From Burkholderia sp. H160 (GTDB lineage Bacteria; Pseudomonadota; Gammaproteobacteria; Burkholderiales; Burkholderiaceae): DNA of 64,000 nt. Position 1 is the stretch's first letter; each line of letters begins with the position of its first letter. The stretch spans positions 1 through 64,000 of the forward strand of contig ABYL01000010.1 in assembly GCA_000173575.1 (NCBI GenBank), in the 5' to 3' direction. Shown here one piece after another: positions 56,032 to 64,000 of this stretch. The notes under the pieces were generated by a model, which was not told the origin of the DNA, searched no databases, and saw only the letters and a list, made by a program, of their open reading frames with translations. The position numbers were made by a program, and so were the translations under genes.

Positions 56032-56559
56032 CTACTTCTTGTAGTTCGCTACGCCTTCGCTGATTTCCTTGTGAGCGGCATCGACGTCGGCCCAGCCTTC
56101 AACCTTGACCCACTTGCCCTTCTCGAGCGCCTTGTACTGCTCGAAGAAGTGCTTGATCTGGTCCTTCAGGTAGGCCGGCACGTCGTCGATGGACTTCAGG
56201 TTCGCGGTCATCGGGCAGATCTTGTCGTGCGGCACGGCGATCAGCTTCGCGTCGACGCCCGATTCATCGGTCATCTGCAGCATGCCGAGCGCGCGGGCGC
56301 GCACGACCGAACCTGCCAGCAGCGGGAACGGCGTGATCACCAGCACGTCGACCGGGTCGCCGTCGCCCGACAGCGTCTGCGGAATGAAGCCATAGTTGGC
56401 CGGATAGCGCATGCCGGTGCCGATGAAACGGTCGACGACGAGCAGGCCCAGCTCCTTGTCGGCTTCGTACTTCACCGGGTCGCTTTGAGCCGGGATTTCG
56501 ATGATGACGTTGAAATCGTGCGGAAGGTCTTTGCCTGCGGGAACGTGATTGAAGCTCAT
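56032..56559 (-). CDS. ppa: Inorganic pyrophosphatase
   Basis: 175 residues, the standard length of family I soluble pyrophosphatases. [42 protein letters not shown] (metal-binding Asp residues) and [17 protein letters not shown] are all present. It hydrolyses pyrophosphate to phosphate in the cytoplasm with Mg2+, driving biosynthetic reactions. ATG 56559 is the only plausible start. The terminator after it has an identical copy 1.4 kb away beyond the haloperoxidase. Confidence 0.96.
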   Translation of the reverse strand: MSFNHVPAGKDLPHDFNVIIEIPAQSDPVKYEADKELGLLVVDRFIGTGMRYPANYGFIPQTLSGDGDPVDVLVITPFPLLAGSVVRARALGMLQMTDESGVDAKLIAVPHDKICPMTANLKSIDDVPAYLKDQIKHFFEQYKALEKGKWVKVEGWADVDAAHKEISEGVANYKK

Positions 56560-56795
56560 GAGCGCTCTCTGAAGGGGATAGAAATCGGAAGGCAGCGAAC
56601 GGGCTGGCCCCAAACGACGGGGCCGCGCACCGGACCGTGCGGAATGCGTCATTATAGCCAATCGGCAGATGGCATCCGCGGCCGGATCGGCGCGATAATC
56701 GTCTGGCGACTCTCGCTTGTGCGTCTCTACCGTTTTGTGTCTCCCCTTCGAACCCGCGCCGCCGCACACCGGCCGCACGTCATCAAGGAGCATGC

Positions 56796-58235
56796 ATGGA
56801 AGAAGCCCGGCATTTCATCGGCGGCGAGTGGTGTGCCGCTTCCGGCGGCGAATCGATCGCCGTACTCGATCCATCGGACGGCCAGCCGTTCACGCGCATC
56901 GCGCGCGGCACCGAGGCCGATATCGACACCGCCGTGCACGCGGCACGCCGCGCGTTCGAAGGCGCGTGGGGTGCGCTGAGCGCCGCCGAACGCGGCCGCG
57001 TGCTGTACCGGCTGTCGTTGCTGGTGGCCGCGCGCCAGGAAGACCTCGCCCAGCTCGAAGCACGCGACACCGGCAAGCCGCTCAAGCAGGCGCGCGCCGA
57101 TGCCGCCGCCCTCACCCGCTATTTCGAGTTCTACGCCGGCGCGGCCGACAAGCTGCACGGCGAAACCTTGCCCTACCAGTCAGGCTACACCGTGCTGACG
57201 ATCCGCGAGCCGCACGGCGTGACCGGCCACATCGTGCCGTGGAATTATCCGATGCAGATTTTCGGGCGCAGCGTCGGTGCGGCGCTCGCGACCGGCAACG
57301 CGTGCGTCGTCAAGCCGGCCGAGGACGCATGTCTCTCGGTGCTGCGCGTCGCCGAGCTCGCCTCCGAAGCCGGCTTGCCGGCCGGTGCGCTGAACATCGT
57401 CACCGGCTATGGACACGAAGCGGGCGCCGCGCTCGCGCGCCATCCGGGCATCGATCACATCTCTTTTACGGGCTCGCCCGAAACCGGCAAGCTGGTCACG
57501 CAGATGGCCGCCGAAAATCATGTGCCGGTCACGCTCGAACTCGGCGGCAAGTCGCCTCAAATCGTCTTCGCCGACGCCGATCTCGACGCGGCGCTACCGG
57601 TACTGATCTCCGCAATCGTGCAGAACGCCGGGCAAACCTGCTCGGCGGGCAGCCGCGTGCTGATCGAGCAGGCGATTTACGAGCCCCTGCTCGACAGGCT
57701 CAGCAGTGCGTTCCAGGCGCTGCGCGTCGGTCCATCGAAAGCCGATCTCGACTGCGGACCGCTGATCAGCGCGAGACAGCAGCAGCGCGTGTGGGACTTC
57801 CTGTCCGATGCGCAACACGACGGCATCGCGATGGCCGCGCACGGCGAAGTGATTCCCGAAGCGCCCGAAAGCGGCTTCTATCAGGCTCCGACCTTGCTGC
57901 GCGACGTGCCCGCAAGCCACCGGCTCGCGCGCGACGAAGTGTTCGGCCCGGTGCTCGCCGCGATGTCGTTCCGCGACGAAGACGAAGCGCTCGCGCTCGC
58001 GAACGGCACGCAGTACGGGCTTGTCGCGGGGATCTGGACACGCGACGGCGCGCGCCAGATGCGGCTCGCGCGACGCGTGCGCTCGGGCCAGGTGTTTATC
58101 AACAACTATGGCGCGGGCGGCGGCGTCGAGTTGCCGTTCGGCGGCGTCAAGCATTCGGGGCATGGTCGCGAGAAGGGCTTCGAGGCGCTATACGGCTTTA
58201 CAGTGCTGAAGACGATTGCGATCCGGCACGGCTAG
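56796..58235 (+). CDS. NAD(P)-dependent aldehyde dehydrogenase
   Basis: 479 residues, typical ALDH length. N-terminal [13 protein letters not shown], cofactor segment [13 protein letters not shown] and [11 protein letters not shown], catalytic Glu248 in [11 protein letters not shown] and nucleophile Cys282 in [14 protein letters not shown]-terminal [12 protein letters not shown]. Oxidises an aldehyde to its acid, resembling betaine-aldehyde or gamma-aminobutyraldehyde types; substrate not determinable. It heads a plus-strand set with an SDR dehydrogenase (58 nt) and an MFS importer (86 nt), a catabolic layout in which a transporter, a dehydrogenase and an ALDH handle one imported carbon source. 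Confidence 0.93.
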   Translation: MEEARHFIGGEWCAASGGESIAVLDPSDGQPFTRIARGTEADIDTAVHAARRAFEGAWGALSAAERGRVLYRLSLLVAARQEDLAQLEARDTGKPLKQARADAAALTRYFEFYAGAADKLHGETLPYQSGYTVLTIREPHGVTGHIVPWNYPMQIFGRSVGAALATGNACVVKPAEDACLSVLRVAELASEAGLPAGALNIVTGYGHEAGAALARHPGIDHISFTGSPETGKLVTQMAAENHVPVTLELGGKSPQIVFADADLDAALPVLISAIVQNAGQTCSAGSRVLIEQAIYEPLLDRLSSAFQALRVGPSKADLDCGPLISARQQQRVWDFLSDAQHDGIAMAAHGEVIPEAPESGFYQAPTLLRDVPASHRLARDEVFGPVLAAMSFRDEDEALALANGTQYGLVAGIWTRDGARQMRLARRVRSGQVFINNYGAGGGVELPFGGVKHSGHGREKGFEALYGFTVLKTIAIRHG

Positions 58236-58293
58236 ACCATCGTGTCACACGCAACAATGCATCGCTCTATCCATCACAAACAACGGAGACATC

Positions 58294-59052
58294 ATGCGGT
58301 TGACAGGTAAAACGGCCATCGTCACGGGCGGCGGTTCGGGATTCGGCGAAGGCATCGCGAAGACCTTTGCACGCGAAGGCGCGAACGTCGTGGTCAACGA
58401 CCTCAACGGGCCGGCCGCCGAACGCGTCGCTAGCGAGATCGCGATCGCGGGCGGCAAGGCGATCGCGGTGTCCGGCAACGTCGCGCAACGCGACGACTGG
58501 CGCACGCTGCGCGAAGCTGCGCTAGGCGATTTCGGCAGCGTGCAGATCGTCGTCAACAACGCGGGCACCACGCATCGCAACAAGCCGGTGCTCGAAGTAA
58601 CCGAGGCCGAGTTCGACCGCGTCTATGCGGTGAACGTGAAAAGCATCTACTGGAGCGTGCAGGAGTTCGTGCCGTATTTCCGCGAGCAAGGCGGCGGCAG
58701 CTTCATCAATATCGCGTCGACGGCGGGCGTGCGGCCGCGGCCGGGCCTCGTCTGGTACAACGGCAGCAAGGGCGCGGTGATCGTCGCCAGCAAGTCGCTC
58801 GCGGTCGAGCTCGGGCCGGAGCGCATTCGCGTGAACTGCGTGAATCCGGTGATCGGCGAAACGGCGCTGCTGTCGGAGTTCATGGGCGTCGAGGATACGC
58901 CGCAGAATCGGCAGAAGTTTCTCGCGGGGATTCCGCTCGGGCGGTTTTCGACGCCGCAGGATGTGGCGAATGCCGCGCTGTATCTCGCTTCCGATGAGGC
59001 GGAGTTTATTACCGGCGTGTGCCTCGAAGTGGATGGGGGGCGCTGCGTATAG
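58294..59052 (+). CDS. Short-chain dehydrogenase/reductase
   Basis: 252 residues from ATG 58294. The Rossmann motif is TGGGSGFGEG (11-20), NNAG lies at 88-91, and the catalytic residues are Ser142 (NIASTAG), Tyr155 and Lys159 (WYNGSKGAV). The C-terminus ITGVCLEVDGGRCV is usual for classical SDRs. It oxidises an alcohol or reduces a carbonyl with NAD(P); an Asp at the end of strand 2 (VVVNDLN) favours NAD. Probably acts before the aldehyde dehydrogenase in the same pathway. Confidence 0.93.
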   Translation: MRLTGKTAIVTGGGSGFGEGIAKTFAREGANVVVNDLNGPAAERVASEIAIAGGKAIAVSGNVAQRDDWRTLREAALGDFGSVQIVVNNAGTTHRNKPVLEVTEAEFDRVYAVNVKSIYWSVQEFVPYFREQGGGSFINIASTAGVRPRPGLVWYNGSKGAVIVASKSLAVELGPERIRVNCVNPVIGETALLSEFMGVEDTPQNRQKFLAGIPLGRFSTPQDVANAALYLASDEAEFITGVCLEVDGGRCV

Positions 59053-59138
59053 CGGCGAGTGAAGCGCTGCGCACGTGCCGCGGCTAGAATCGATCGGCCG
59101 CGGTACTTCAATTCCATAAAAATCGAGGAGACACAGTC

Positions 59139-60458
59139 ATGGCTAGTCCCGCAGATCCGCTCCACCATCCAGGCGCAGGCGCGCCACCTTCCACGTTCGA
59201 AGAGGCGACCTATCGCAAGGTCTCATGGCGACTCGCGCCACTATTGATGCTCTGCTACATCGTTGCGTATCTGGACCGCGTGAACGTCGGCTTCGCGAAA
59301 CTGGGGATGAGCACCGACCTCGGCTTGAGCGATGCGGTGTATGGCTTCGGCGCGGGGATTTTCTTTATCGGCTATTTCATCTTCGAAGTGCCGAGCAATG
59401 TGATCTTGCACAAGGTCGGCGCGCGTGTGTGGATCGCGCGCATCATGATTTCGTGGGGCGTGATCTCGATGCTGACGATGTTCGTCACCACGCCGACGAT
59501 GTTTTATGTGATGCGCTTTCTGCTCGGGCTTGCCGAGGCGGGGTTCTTTCCTGGGATCATTTTGTATCTCACCTACTGGTATCCGGCGCAACGGCGTGGG
59601 CGGATGACGACGTGGTTCATGACGGCGATTGCGTTGTCGGGTGTGATTGGTGGGCCGGTGTCGGGTTATATCCTGAAGAACTTTAACGGCGTGAACGGGT
59701 GGCATGGATGGCAGTGGCTGTTTCTGCTCGAGGGGATTCCTTCGGTGCTGGTCGGGATCGTCGTGTTCGTGATGCTCGATGATCGGATTTCGAAGGCGAA
59801 GTGGCTTACCGACGAAGAGAAGCGATTGCTCGAGAGTCAGGTGTCCGCTGAAGAAGCAACCAAGCACGATATGCCGCTTCGACAAGTGTTTACTAGCGGG
59901 CGAGTGTTGATGTTGGGCCTCACCTACTTCTCGTTTGTCATGGGGCTTTATGGGGTGAGCTTCTGGTTGCCGACGATTATCAAATCTACAGGCGTCACCG
60001 ATGCGTTTGTGATCGGGTTGCTCTCGGCGGTGCCGTTTGCGGCGGCGGTCGTTGCTATGGTGTTTGCTGCGCGGAGTGCGGACCGGTCGCGGGAGCGCAG
60101 GTGGCATATCGCATTACCCGCGTTTGCTGGGGCCGTTGGGCTCGTGCTTTCCGTCGTTTGGACGCATAACACCCTGCTTGCTATGGCGGGGTTGACGCTG
60201 GCTACGATGGGCATCCTCACTACCCTGCCGTTGTTTTGGAGTTTGCCTACTGCAATTCTTGCGGGGACAGGGGCGGCTGCGGGGATTGCGATGATCAATT
60301 CAATTGGGAATCTGGCGGGTTTCCTTAGTCCTTATGCCGTGGGGTGGTTGAAGCAGGTTACGGCGGCTAATGATTCGGGGATGTATATGCTGGCGGCGTT
60401 TATGGTGCTTGGCGGACTACTGGCGATAAGCGTGCCGGCGAGGATGGTGAATAAATGA
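59139..60458 (+). CDS. MFS transporter, anion:cation symporter (ACS) type
   Basis: 439 residues with GAGGAGA before ATG 59139. Twelve membrane helices; the first is typical of the ACS family (SWRLAPLLMLCYIVAYLDRVNVGFA), followed by the helix 2-3 loop (NVILHKVGARVWIARIMISWG) and the helix 4 segment FLLGLAEAGFFPGIILYLTYWYP. ACS members import organic acids such as phthalate, tartrate or hexuronates with protons. Downstream of the ALDH and SDR genes, so it likely imports their substrate. Confidence 0.93.
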   Translation: MASPADPLHHPGAGAPPSTFEEATYRKVSWRLAPLLMLCYIVAYLDRVNVGFAKLGMSTDLGLSDAVYGFGAGIFFIGYFIFEVPSNVILHKVGARVWIARIMISWGVISMLTMFVTTPTMFYVMRFLLGLAEAGFFPGIILYLTYWYPAQRRGRMTTWFMTAIALSGVIGGPVSGYILKNFNGVNGWHGWQWLFLLEGIPSVLVGIVVFVMLDDRISKAKWLTDEEKRLLESQVSAEEATKHDMPLRQVFTSGRVLMLGLTYFSFVMGLYGVSFWLPTIIKSTGVTDAFVIGLLSAVPFAAAVVAMVFAARSADRSRERRWHIALPAFAGAVGLVLSVVWTHNTLLAMAGLTLATMGILTTLPLFWSLPTAILAGTGAAAGIAMINSIGNLAGFLSPYAVGWLKQVTAANDSGMYMLAAFMVLGGLLAISVPARMVNK

Positions 60459-60513
60459 AGTGGTTTTGCTGATGCCAAAGCCCTGGCGGCATATCGCCGC
60501 TGGGGCTTTGGTG

Positions 60514-61191
60514 CTAACTCGACCGTGTGCGCGGATCGCGGAATCTAAGTCCATCTACCCATTGCAGCCATTCGCCCTCAGACATGTCGGCTGCTACGGT
60601 CTCTCTCCGCTTCCTTTCGAGAAATTCAGACTGATCGTCCAGACTGAGCGCCTCCCAATACGGGTCCCATATGTGGTGATACCAATATTCAGCATTGCCT
60701 TGCAAAGAGCCCACGGTCGGGCCAAGCTCATGGAATGCAACCCACGGACAAGGCGGGTTGAACCCAGGGCTGGCGAGTCGCCGAATCAGCGCAACATCGT
60801 TAGTGAGGAGCTGCATATTTAATCCGGCAAACTCCCGGTCGTGCCTGACTAGCGTATGCAAATCACCTTGACTGTTGTGTTGCCAGTCCGTTTCATCCCG
60901 ACCATCACGAATAGTCATGATGTAACTCTGCAACTGAGTTACTTCGATAGTCTGACGCACCAGAAAAGCGGTGACACCAATATCGCCCAGATCGCGAAGT
61001 GCGATATAAGCGGGTAGATCACCTGGCATCGCAGGTATCCCACCCTCTACAAACGTCTTTTTGAGTTTGTCGATGTCGAGCCCGAAGACATGCTCGATTG
61101 CTTCTATCTGCCGGTTTCCAGACGTCGAAGCAAAGCGCCGCTCCTGCCGCTTGCGGCCAATATCGTCGATCATTCTCTGCAATGAGAACAC
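60514..61191 (-). CDS. Hypothetical protein, possible immunity-type protein
   Basis: 225 residues from GTG 61191 (AGGAG seven bases upstream). Soluble, with segments LALRDLGDIGV-like, FHELGPTVGSLQGNAEYWYHHIWDPYWEAL and a C-terminal EWLQWVDGLRFRD. No family recognised. It starts 11 nt after a truncated glycine-zipper reading frame (61203-61362). A membrane-active C-terminal domain followed closely by a small soluble gene is the layout of a toxin tail with its immunity gene; this is inference. Confidence 0.6.
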   Translation of the reverse strand: MFSLQRMIDDIGRKRQERRFASTSGNRQIEAIEHVFGLDIDKLKKTFVEGGIPAMPGDLPAYIALRDLGDIGVTAFLVRQTIEVTQLQSYIMTIRDGRDETDWQHNSQGDLHTLVRHDREFAGLNMQLLTNDVALIRRLASPGFNPPCPWVAFHELGPTVGSLQGNAEYWYHHIWDPYWEALSLDDQSEFLERKRRETVAADMSEGEWLQWVDGLRFRDPRTRSS

Positions 61192-61202
61192 AGTGACTCC
61201 TG

Positions 61203-61362
61203 TTAGTGCGCCGGGATTCGCGCGGCGGCAAAGCTCCCGCCGAAATAGCCGATGGCCCCGAAAATGATCCCGCCAATCAGGCCTGTAACGACGGCGCCCG
61301 GTCCTGTCTCGACACCAATGATAGCCCCCGCGGCTGCGCCGATTCTTGCTCCAGCTATCGCA
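61203..61362 (-). pseudogene. C-terminal fragment of a glycine-zipper protein
   Basis: The minus strand reads about 52 codons to a TAA at 61203, rich in glycine and hydrophobics (AIAGARIGAAAGAIIGVETG, GLIGGIIFGAIGYFGGSFAA), a membrane-inserting glycine-zipper pattern. Upstream the frame meets MFS-pump sequence of the opposite strand, so the N-terminus is lost. Directly followed by the 225-residue gene. Confidence 0.55.
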
Positions 61363-61364
61363 CC

Positions 61365-61805
61365 ATGGCCGTGATCGTCGCACCGCTGAGCGATCGATAT
61401 CCGTCCGGTTTGCTGTGCAGCGCGGGCCTCGTCGTTCTGGCGCTCGGCATGGGCTCATTGGCGACAATGAGCGTGGGCGCGTCCGGCTTCGGCGTAGCGT
61501 TGCGGCTCGCGGTGTGCGGCATTGGATTTGGACTGTTTCAGTCACCGAATATGAAGGAGATCATCAGCAGCGCCGCGCCAGCCCGCAGCGGCGGTGCCAG
61601 CGCTGTCGTTGCGATTTCTCGGCTGATGGGGCAGACCTGCGGCGCAGCGCTAGTCGCCCAATGCTTCCATTGGTCACCGGCGTATGGAACGCGGGCGGCG
61701 TTGTGGCTGGGCGCCACCTGCGCGTTGCTCGGCTGTGTCTTTAGCGCCATGCGTTTGCATCGGCCTGCGAGCGTCCATCCCGCCGGGGCGCGAGAAAGAG
61801 CTTGA
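61365..61805 (+). pseudogene. C-terminal fragment of a DHA2-type MFS efflux pump
   Basis: About 146 codons matching the last four or five helices of EmrB/QacA-type pumps: VAPLSDRYPSGLLCSAGLVVLALG, GFGLFQSPNMKEI, ARSGGASAVVAISRLMGQTCGAALVAQCFH. The first 300 or more residues are absent; the sequence before 61365 is the glycine-zipper fragment on the other strand. A single recombination or deletion joint near 61363 explains both. Confidence 0.75.
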
Positions 61806-61817
61806 ACCATAGCCACT

Positions 61818-62150
61818 TCAACTTGCCTGTGCGTCTTCATGCCACGGATACTCCAGCTGCGACGCGACCAGATCCGCAGTGTCGCGCCCATAGCGGTCGG
61901 AGATGTCCGGTAACGCACGATCGAGCACAGTCGCGGAAGGCAATTCGGCTTCCAGCGTGATGATGAGGTCAGGGTGATGCGCGCCCGCGCGATCGAGCGC
62001 CTGCGCTGTTGGGCGACCGCCGATCGCCTCGACGAGCATCAGCGATACCGGAATGGACGCCGTCACCCCCGTCGTCGTCACGACACCGCGGTCGACAACA
62101 TAGCGCCGCGCGGGCGTCCAGTGCGTGCTCGGGTAAGCCGCCTCACCCGC
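61818..62150 (-). pseudogene. C-terminal fragment of a DJ-1/PfpI family protein
   Basis: On the minus strand, AGEAAYPSTHWTPARRYVVDRGVVTTTGVTASIPVSLMLVEAIGG matches the end of GATase1-like DJ-1/PfpI proteins and AraC-type FtrA regulators (usual form: THW, RYVxDG, TSAGVTAGID). The N-terminal half with the nucleophile Cys is missing. The frame ends at 61818, just after the MFS fragment, which it meets tail to tail. Confidence 0.65.
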
Positions 62151-62188
62151 AAAAATCAGTACTGCCTTTATACAAGGGGTTGAAGGTA

Positions 62189-62926
62189 ATGAATCTAATA
62201 GTTCGGAAAAAACGTCTTCGCTTCGCTGCCGCTGGAATTTGCGCGATGCTTGCTTTGGGCATCACAGGGATCGTCTACGCGCTACCCTCATCCGCAGCGG
62301 CCGTATGTCCCGCGTGCTACGGCTTTCAGGAAGTACGGCCTGACGTTTATGTCCAGAAACAGGCCAGTGAGGACGAGCGCGCGGCAATCGTCATCACGAT
62401 CGAGGATGCTCGCAGTGAACTGACAAAATTCTGGGGGCCGTTGGAAGCGAAACCCCGAATCCTTGTCTGCGCGGATGACGACTGCTTCCGGCGCCTAGGT
62501 GGCGGCAAATGACGAGGCATGTCGCTTTTCGACCAGGCCGCTGTGTTATCGCCTCGCGGCAGCAACGTTACCATTGCTGCTCACGAACTCTCGATGAATG
62601 AACTGCACCACCGTCTCGGTTTATGGGCATTCGCTGCCGGACGGATGGCCATCTGGTTTAACGAGGGAATAGCGATGTATTCATCCAATGATCTTCGATA
62701 CCTGTCACCGGCAGGCCAGGCAGACCGCTGTCTGGTTGCCACGCCAGGCCGGCTGCCTGCAGGCATGTTCGAGTGGAACAGAACTGCGTTGGTAGACCAC
62801 GAGCTCTATGCAAAGGCCGCATGTCGCACGAGCCAGTCGATTGATTCACACGGTGGGGCGCCAGCGGCGGTAGCCCTCGTTGGAAAGATTGCTGTGGGCG
62901 TGCCGTTCGAGGAAGCATCGCGGTAG
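62189..62926 (+). pseudogene. Peptidase-like gene interrupted by an in-frame TGA
   Basis: ATG 62189 opens a secreted protein (signal anchor LRFAAAGICAMLALGITGIVYA) that stops at TGA 62510-62512 after 107 codons. The same frame continues at once (RGMSLFDQAAVLS) to 62926, giving 245 codons in all if the TGA is read through. The context AAA TGA CGA suggests a CGA-to-TGA change. The second part has a zincin-like HELSMNELHHRLG and WFNEGIAMY, but Met stands where the second His of HExxH is expected, so it is probably inactive as well. Confidence 0.7.
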
Positions 62927-63066
62927 GAAGTTACGGATCAACTTTGACACTGGCATCTTTGCGGTAGGCCAAGGCACAGCATATTGACCAGGCAGCGTTG
63001 GCTATGGCGCTAATCCTGGTGCATCGCAATCCAGGCGTCAAGTTGGAGCGAAAGTCGGAGGAGCAT

Positions 63067-63570
63067 ATGGCAAGCGATGACCGCAACGAAAATGGCGGAA
63101 ACAGCGATGTGCCGCCAGTTGCAAACCCGGGGGTCATGCGGCCGCCTTTCGTCTACCTGGGCGCGATCGTCCTCGGCGTGTTGCTGCATTTCGCCTCGCC
63201 AGTGCGGCTTGTGCCTCACTCAGTGAGTGGGCCACTCGGGGGCAGTGCAGTGCTGGCCGCTGTCGTGCTGTTTCTCTGGGCTGTGCGCACGCTTCGGGCC
63301 GCTGGCACCCCCGTGCCGGGAAATCGGCCCACCACCACGATCGTACGGAAGGGGCCCTTTCGATACAGCCGCAATCCGATCTACCTGGCTTTTTCGCTGC
63401 TCCAGTTCGGCCTTGCGTTGTGGGTCAACAGTCTCTGGCTATTGGTCACCCTCATGCCAGCAGTGGCGCTGATGTCGTTCGTGGTCATCCCGCGAGAAGA
63501 GCACTATCTGGAGAGTCGCTTCCCGTCGGAATACCTGCCCTACAAGGCTTCTGTGCGTCGCTGGCTGTGA
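63067..63570 (+). CDS. Isoprenylcysteine carboxyl methyltransferase family protein
   Basis: 167 residues from ATG 63067 with GGAGG five bases upstream. Four membrane helices are visible, and the conserved C-terminal region GPFRYSRNPIYLAFSLLQFGLAL ... VVIPREEHYLESRFPSEYLPYKASVRRWL is the ICMT/PEMT SAM-binding signature. Bacterial members are integral membrane methyltransferases with mostly unknown substrates. It stands apart from its neighbours. Confidence 0.9.
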   Translation: MASDDRNENGGNSDVPPVANPGVMRPPFVYLGAIVLGVLLHFASPVRLVPHSVSGPLGGSAVLAAVVLFLWAVRTLRAAGTPVPGNRPTTTIVRKGPFRYSRNPIYLAFSLLQFGLALWVNSLWLLVTLMPAVALMSFVVIPREEHYLESRFPSEYLPYKASVRRWL

Positions 63571-63628
63571 CCGCTTTCAGGAAAGGGCAATGTCACCGTC
63601 GGGTCGACCACGCCCTTTCTTCCGGTGG

Positions 63629-64000
63629 TCAACTCCGGCTCGCGACAGCAAGTCTGGCCGCCAAACCGGCGAAAACGGACGCGAGCATGTATTGAGGAAC
63701 CCGCGATTGGCGTCGTCGGCCCACCCACCGCTGGCTAAGTTGACTTGCACCAAGAATGACGACGCCGTTCACGATCAGACCGATGAAGTTAAGCACGGTT
63801 GCGAGAGTCAAGATCTGAAAGGCGACAGCCCCGTCTTGCGGACGCACGAATTGCGGAAACAGCGCAAGGACAAACAAGGCCATCTTCGGATTCAGCAGAT
63901 TGGTTACCAACCCCTGCCTGAAAATCTTTCGAACGGGAGTATGACCTTCGTTTGCGGCAGGCGAAGTCGTTATAGGTGACGCACGAAGCGTCTTCCATGC
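63629..64000 (-). CDS. LysE/RhtB family exporter, C-terminal part (runs off right edge)
   Basis: The minus strand is open from the window edge to a stop at 63629, giving about 123 codons. WKTLRA, FRQGLVTNLLNPKMALFVLALFPQFV and the final helices (LNFIGLIVNGVVILGA, YMLASVFAGLAARLAV) are the C-terminal half of LysE/RhtB amino acid exporters. The start lies beyond the window. Convergent with the methyltransferase-like gene. Confidence 0.9.
   Translation of the reverse strand, partial: AWKTLRASPITTSPAANEGHTPVRKIFRQGLVTNLLNPKMALFVLALFPQFVRPQDGAVAFQILTLATVLNFIGLIVNGVVILGASQLSQRWVGRRRQSRVPQYMLASVFAGLAARLAVASRS

Noticed and set aside
56717..58303. 528-codon plus-strand open frame
   Set aside because: Overlaps the aldehyde dehydrogenase in another frame and is Arg/Ala-rich; the ALDH frame has all catalytic motifs.

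Overview
The window looks like a chromosome segment of a Burkholderiaceae betaproteobacterium, most likely Paraburkholderia or Burkholderia. The flanks are GC-rich and carry a familiar core set: a His/Arg-type ABC importer, a Burkholderia-type trimeric porin, a P-II protein next to glutamine-dependent nadE, a FUSC transporter and ppa. The genus is inferred from gene content and codon use, not from a search.

Left core (1-15293): the start of an ABC permease running off the left edge, a membrane diguanylate cyclase, an OmpR/EnvZ-type two-component pair divergent from a Spy/CpxP-like periplasmic protein, a pirin, a four-gene basic amino acid ABC importer, a porin, P-II and nadE.

Genomic island (about 15294-51036, 35.7 kb, visibly lower GC): it splits a chromosomal COG3146/DUF482 (GNAT-like) gene after codon 89. 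The two halves, 15027-15293 and 51037-51939, are in frame with each other and rejoin to a 389-residue protein. At its left end the island has a tight six-gene operon: three tyrosine-recombinase-like proteins, two small coiled-coil proteins, and a RecD2-like helicase whose Walker motifs are degenerate. Immediately downstream, on the opposite strand, is a complete 377-residue homologue of the disrupted gene, so the element appears to carry a replacement for the gene it destroys. The rest reads as a defence cargo: an SF2 helicase-nuclease with a DUF2726 protein; an Mrr-like endonuclease; an XRE regulator with a three-copy iterated operator; a 1105-residue membrane protein; an 818-residue PD-(D/E)XK protein; a three-gene set with a YaaC-like protein, an unknown protein and a reverse transcriptase of the Abi/DRT type; a secreted protein; and a caspase-like protease.

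Right core (51037-64000): the 3' half of the split gene, a GIY-YIG protein, FUSC transporter, a haloperoxidase-type hydrolase lying between two copies of a 26-bp terminator together with a catalase scrap, ppa, and a catabolic-looking trio (aldehyde dehydrogenase, SDR, MFS). The segment 60.5-63 kb is gene debris: fragments of an effector-like protein, an MFS pump and a DJ-1/PfpI protein, and a peptidase-like gene stopped by one in-frame TGA. It ends with an isoprenylcysteine methyltransferase-like gene and a partial LysE exporter.
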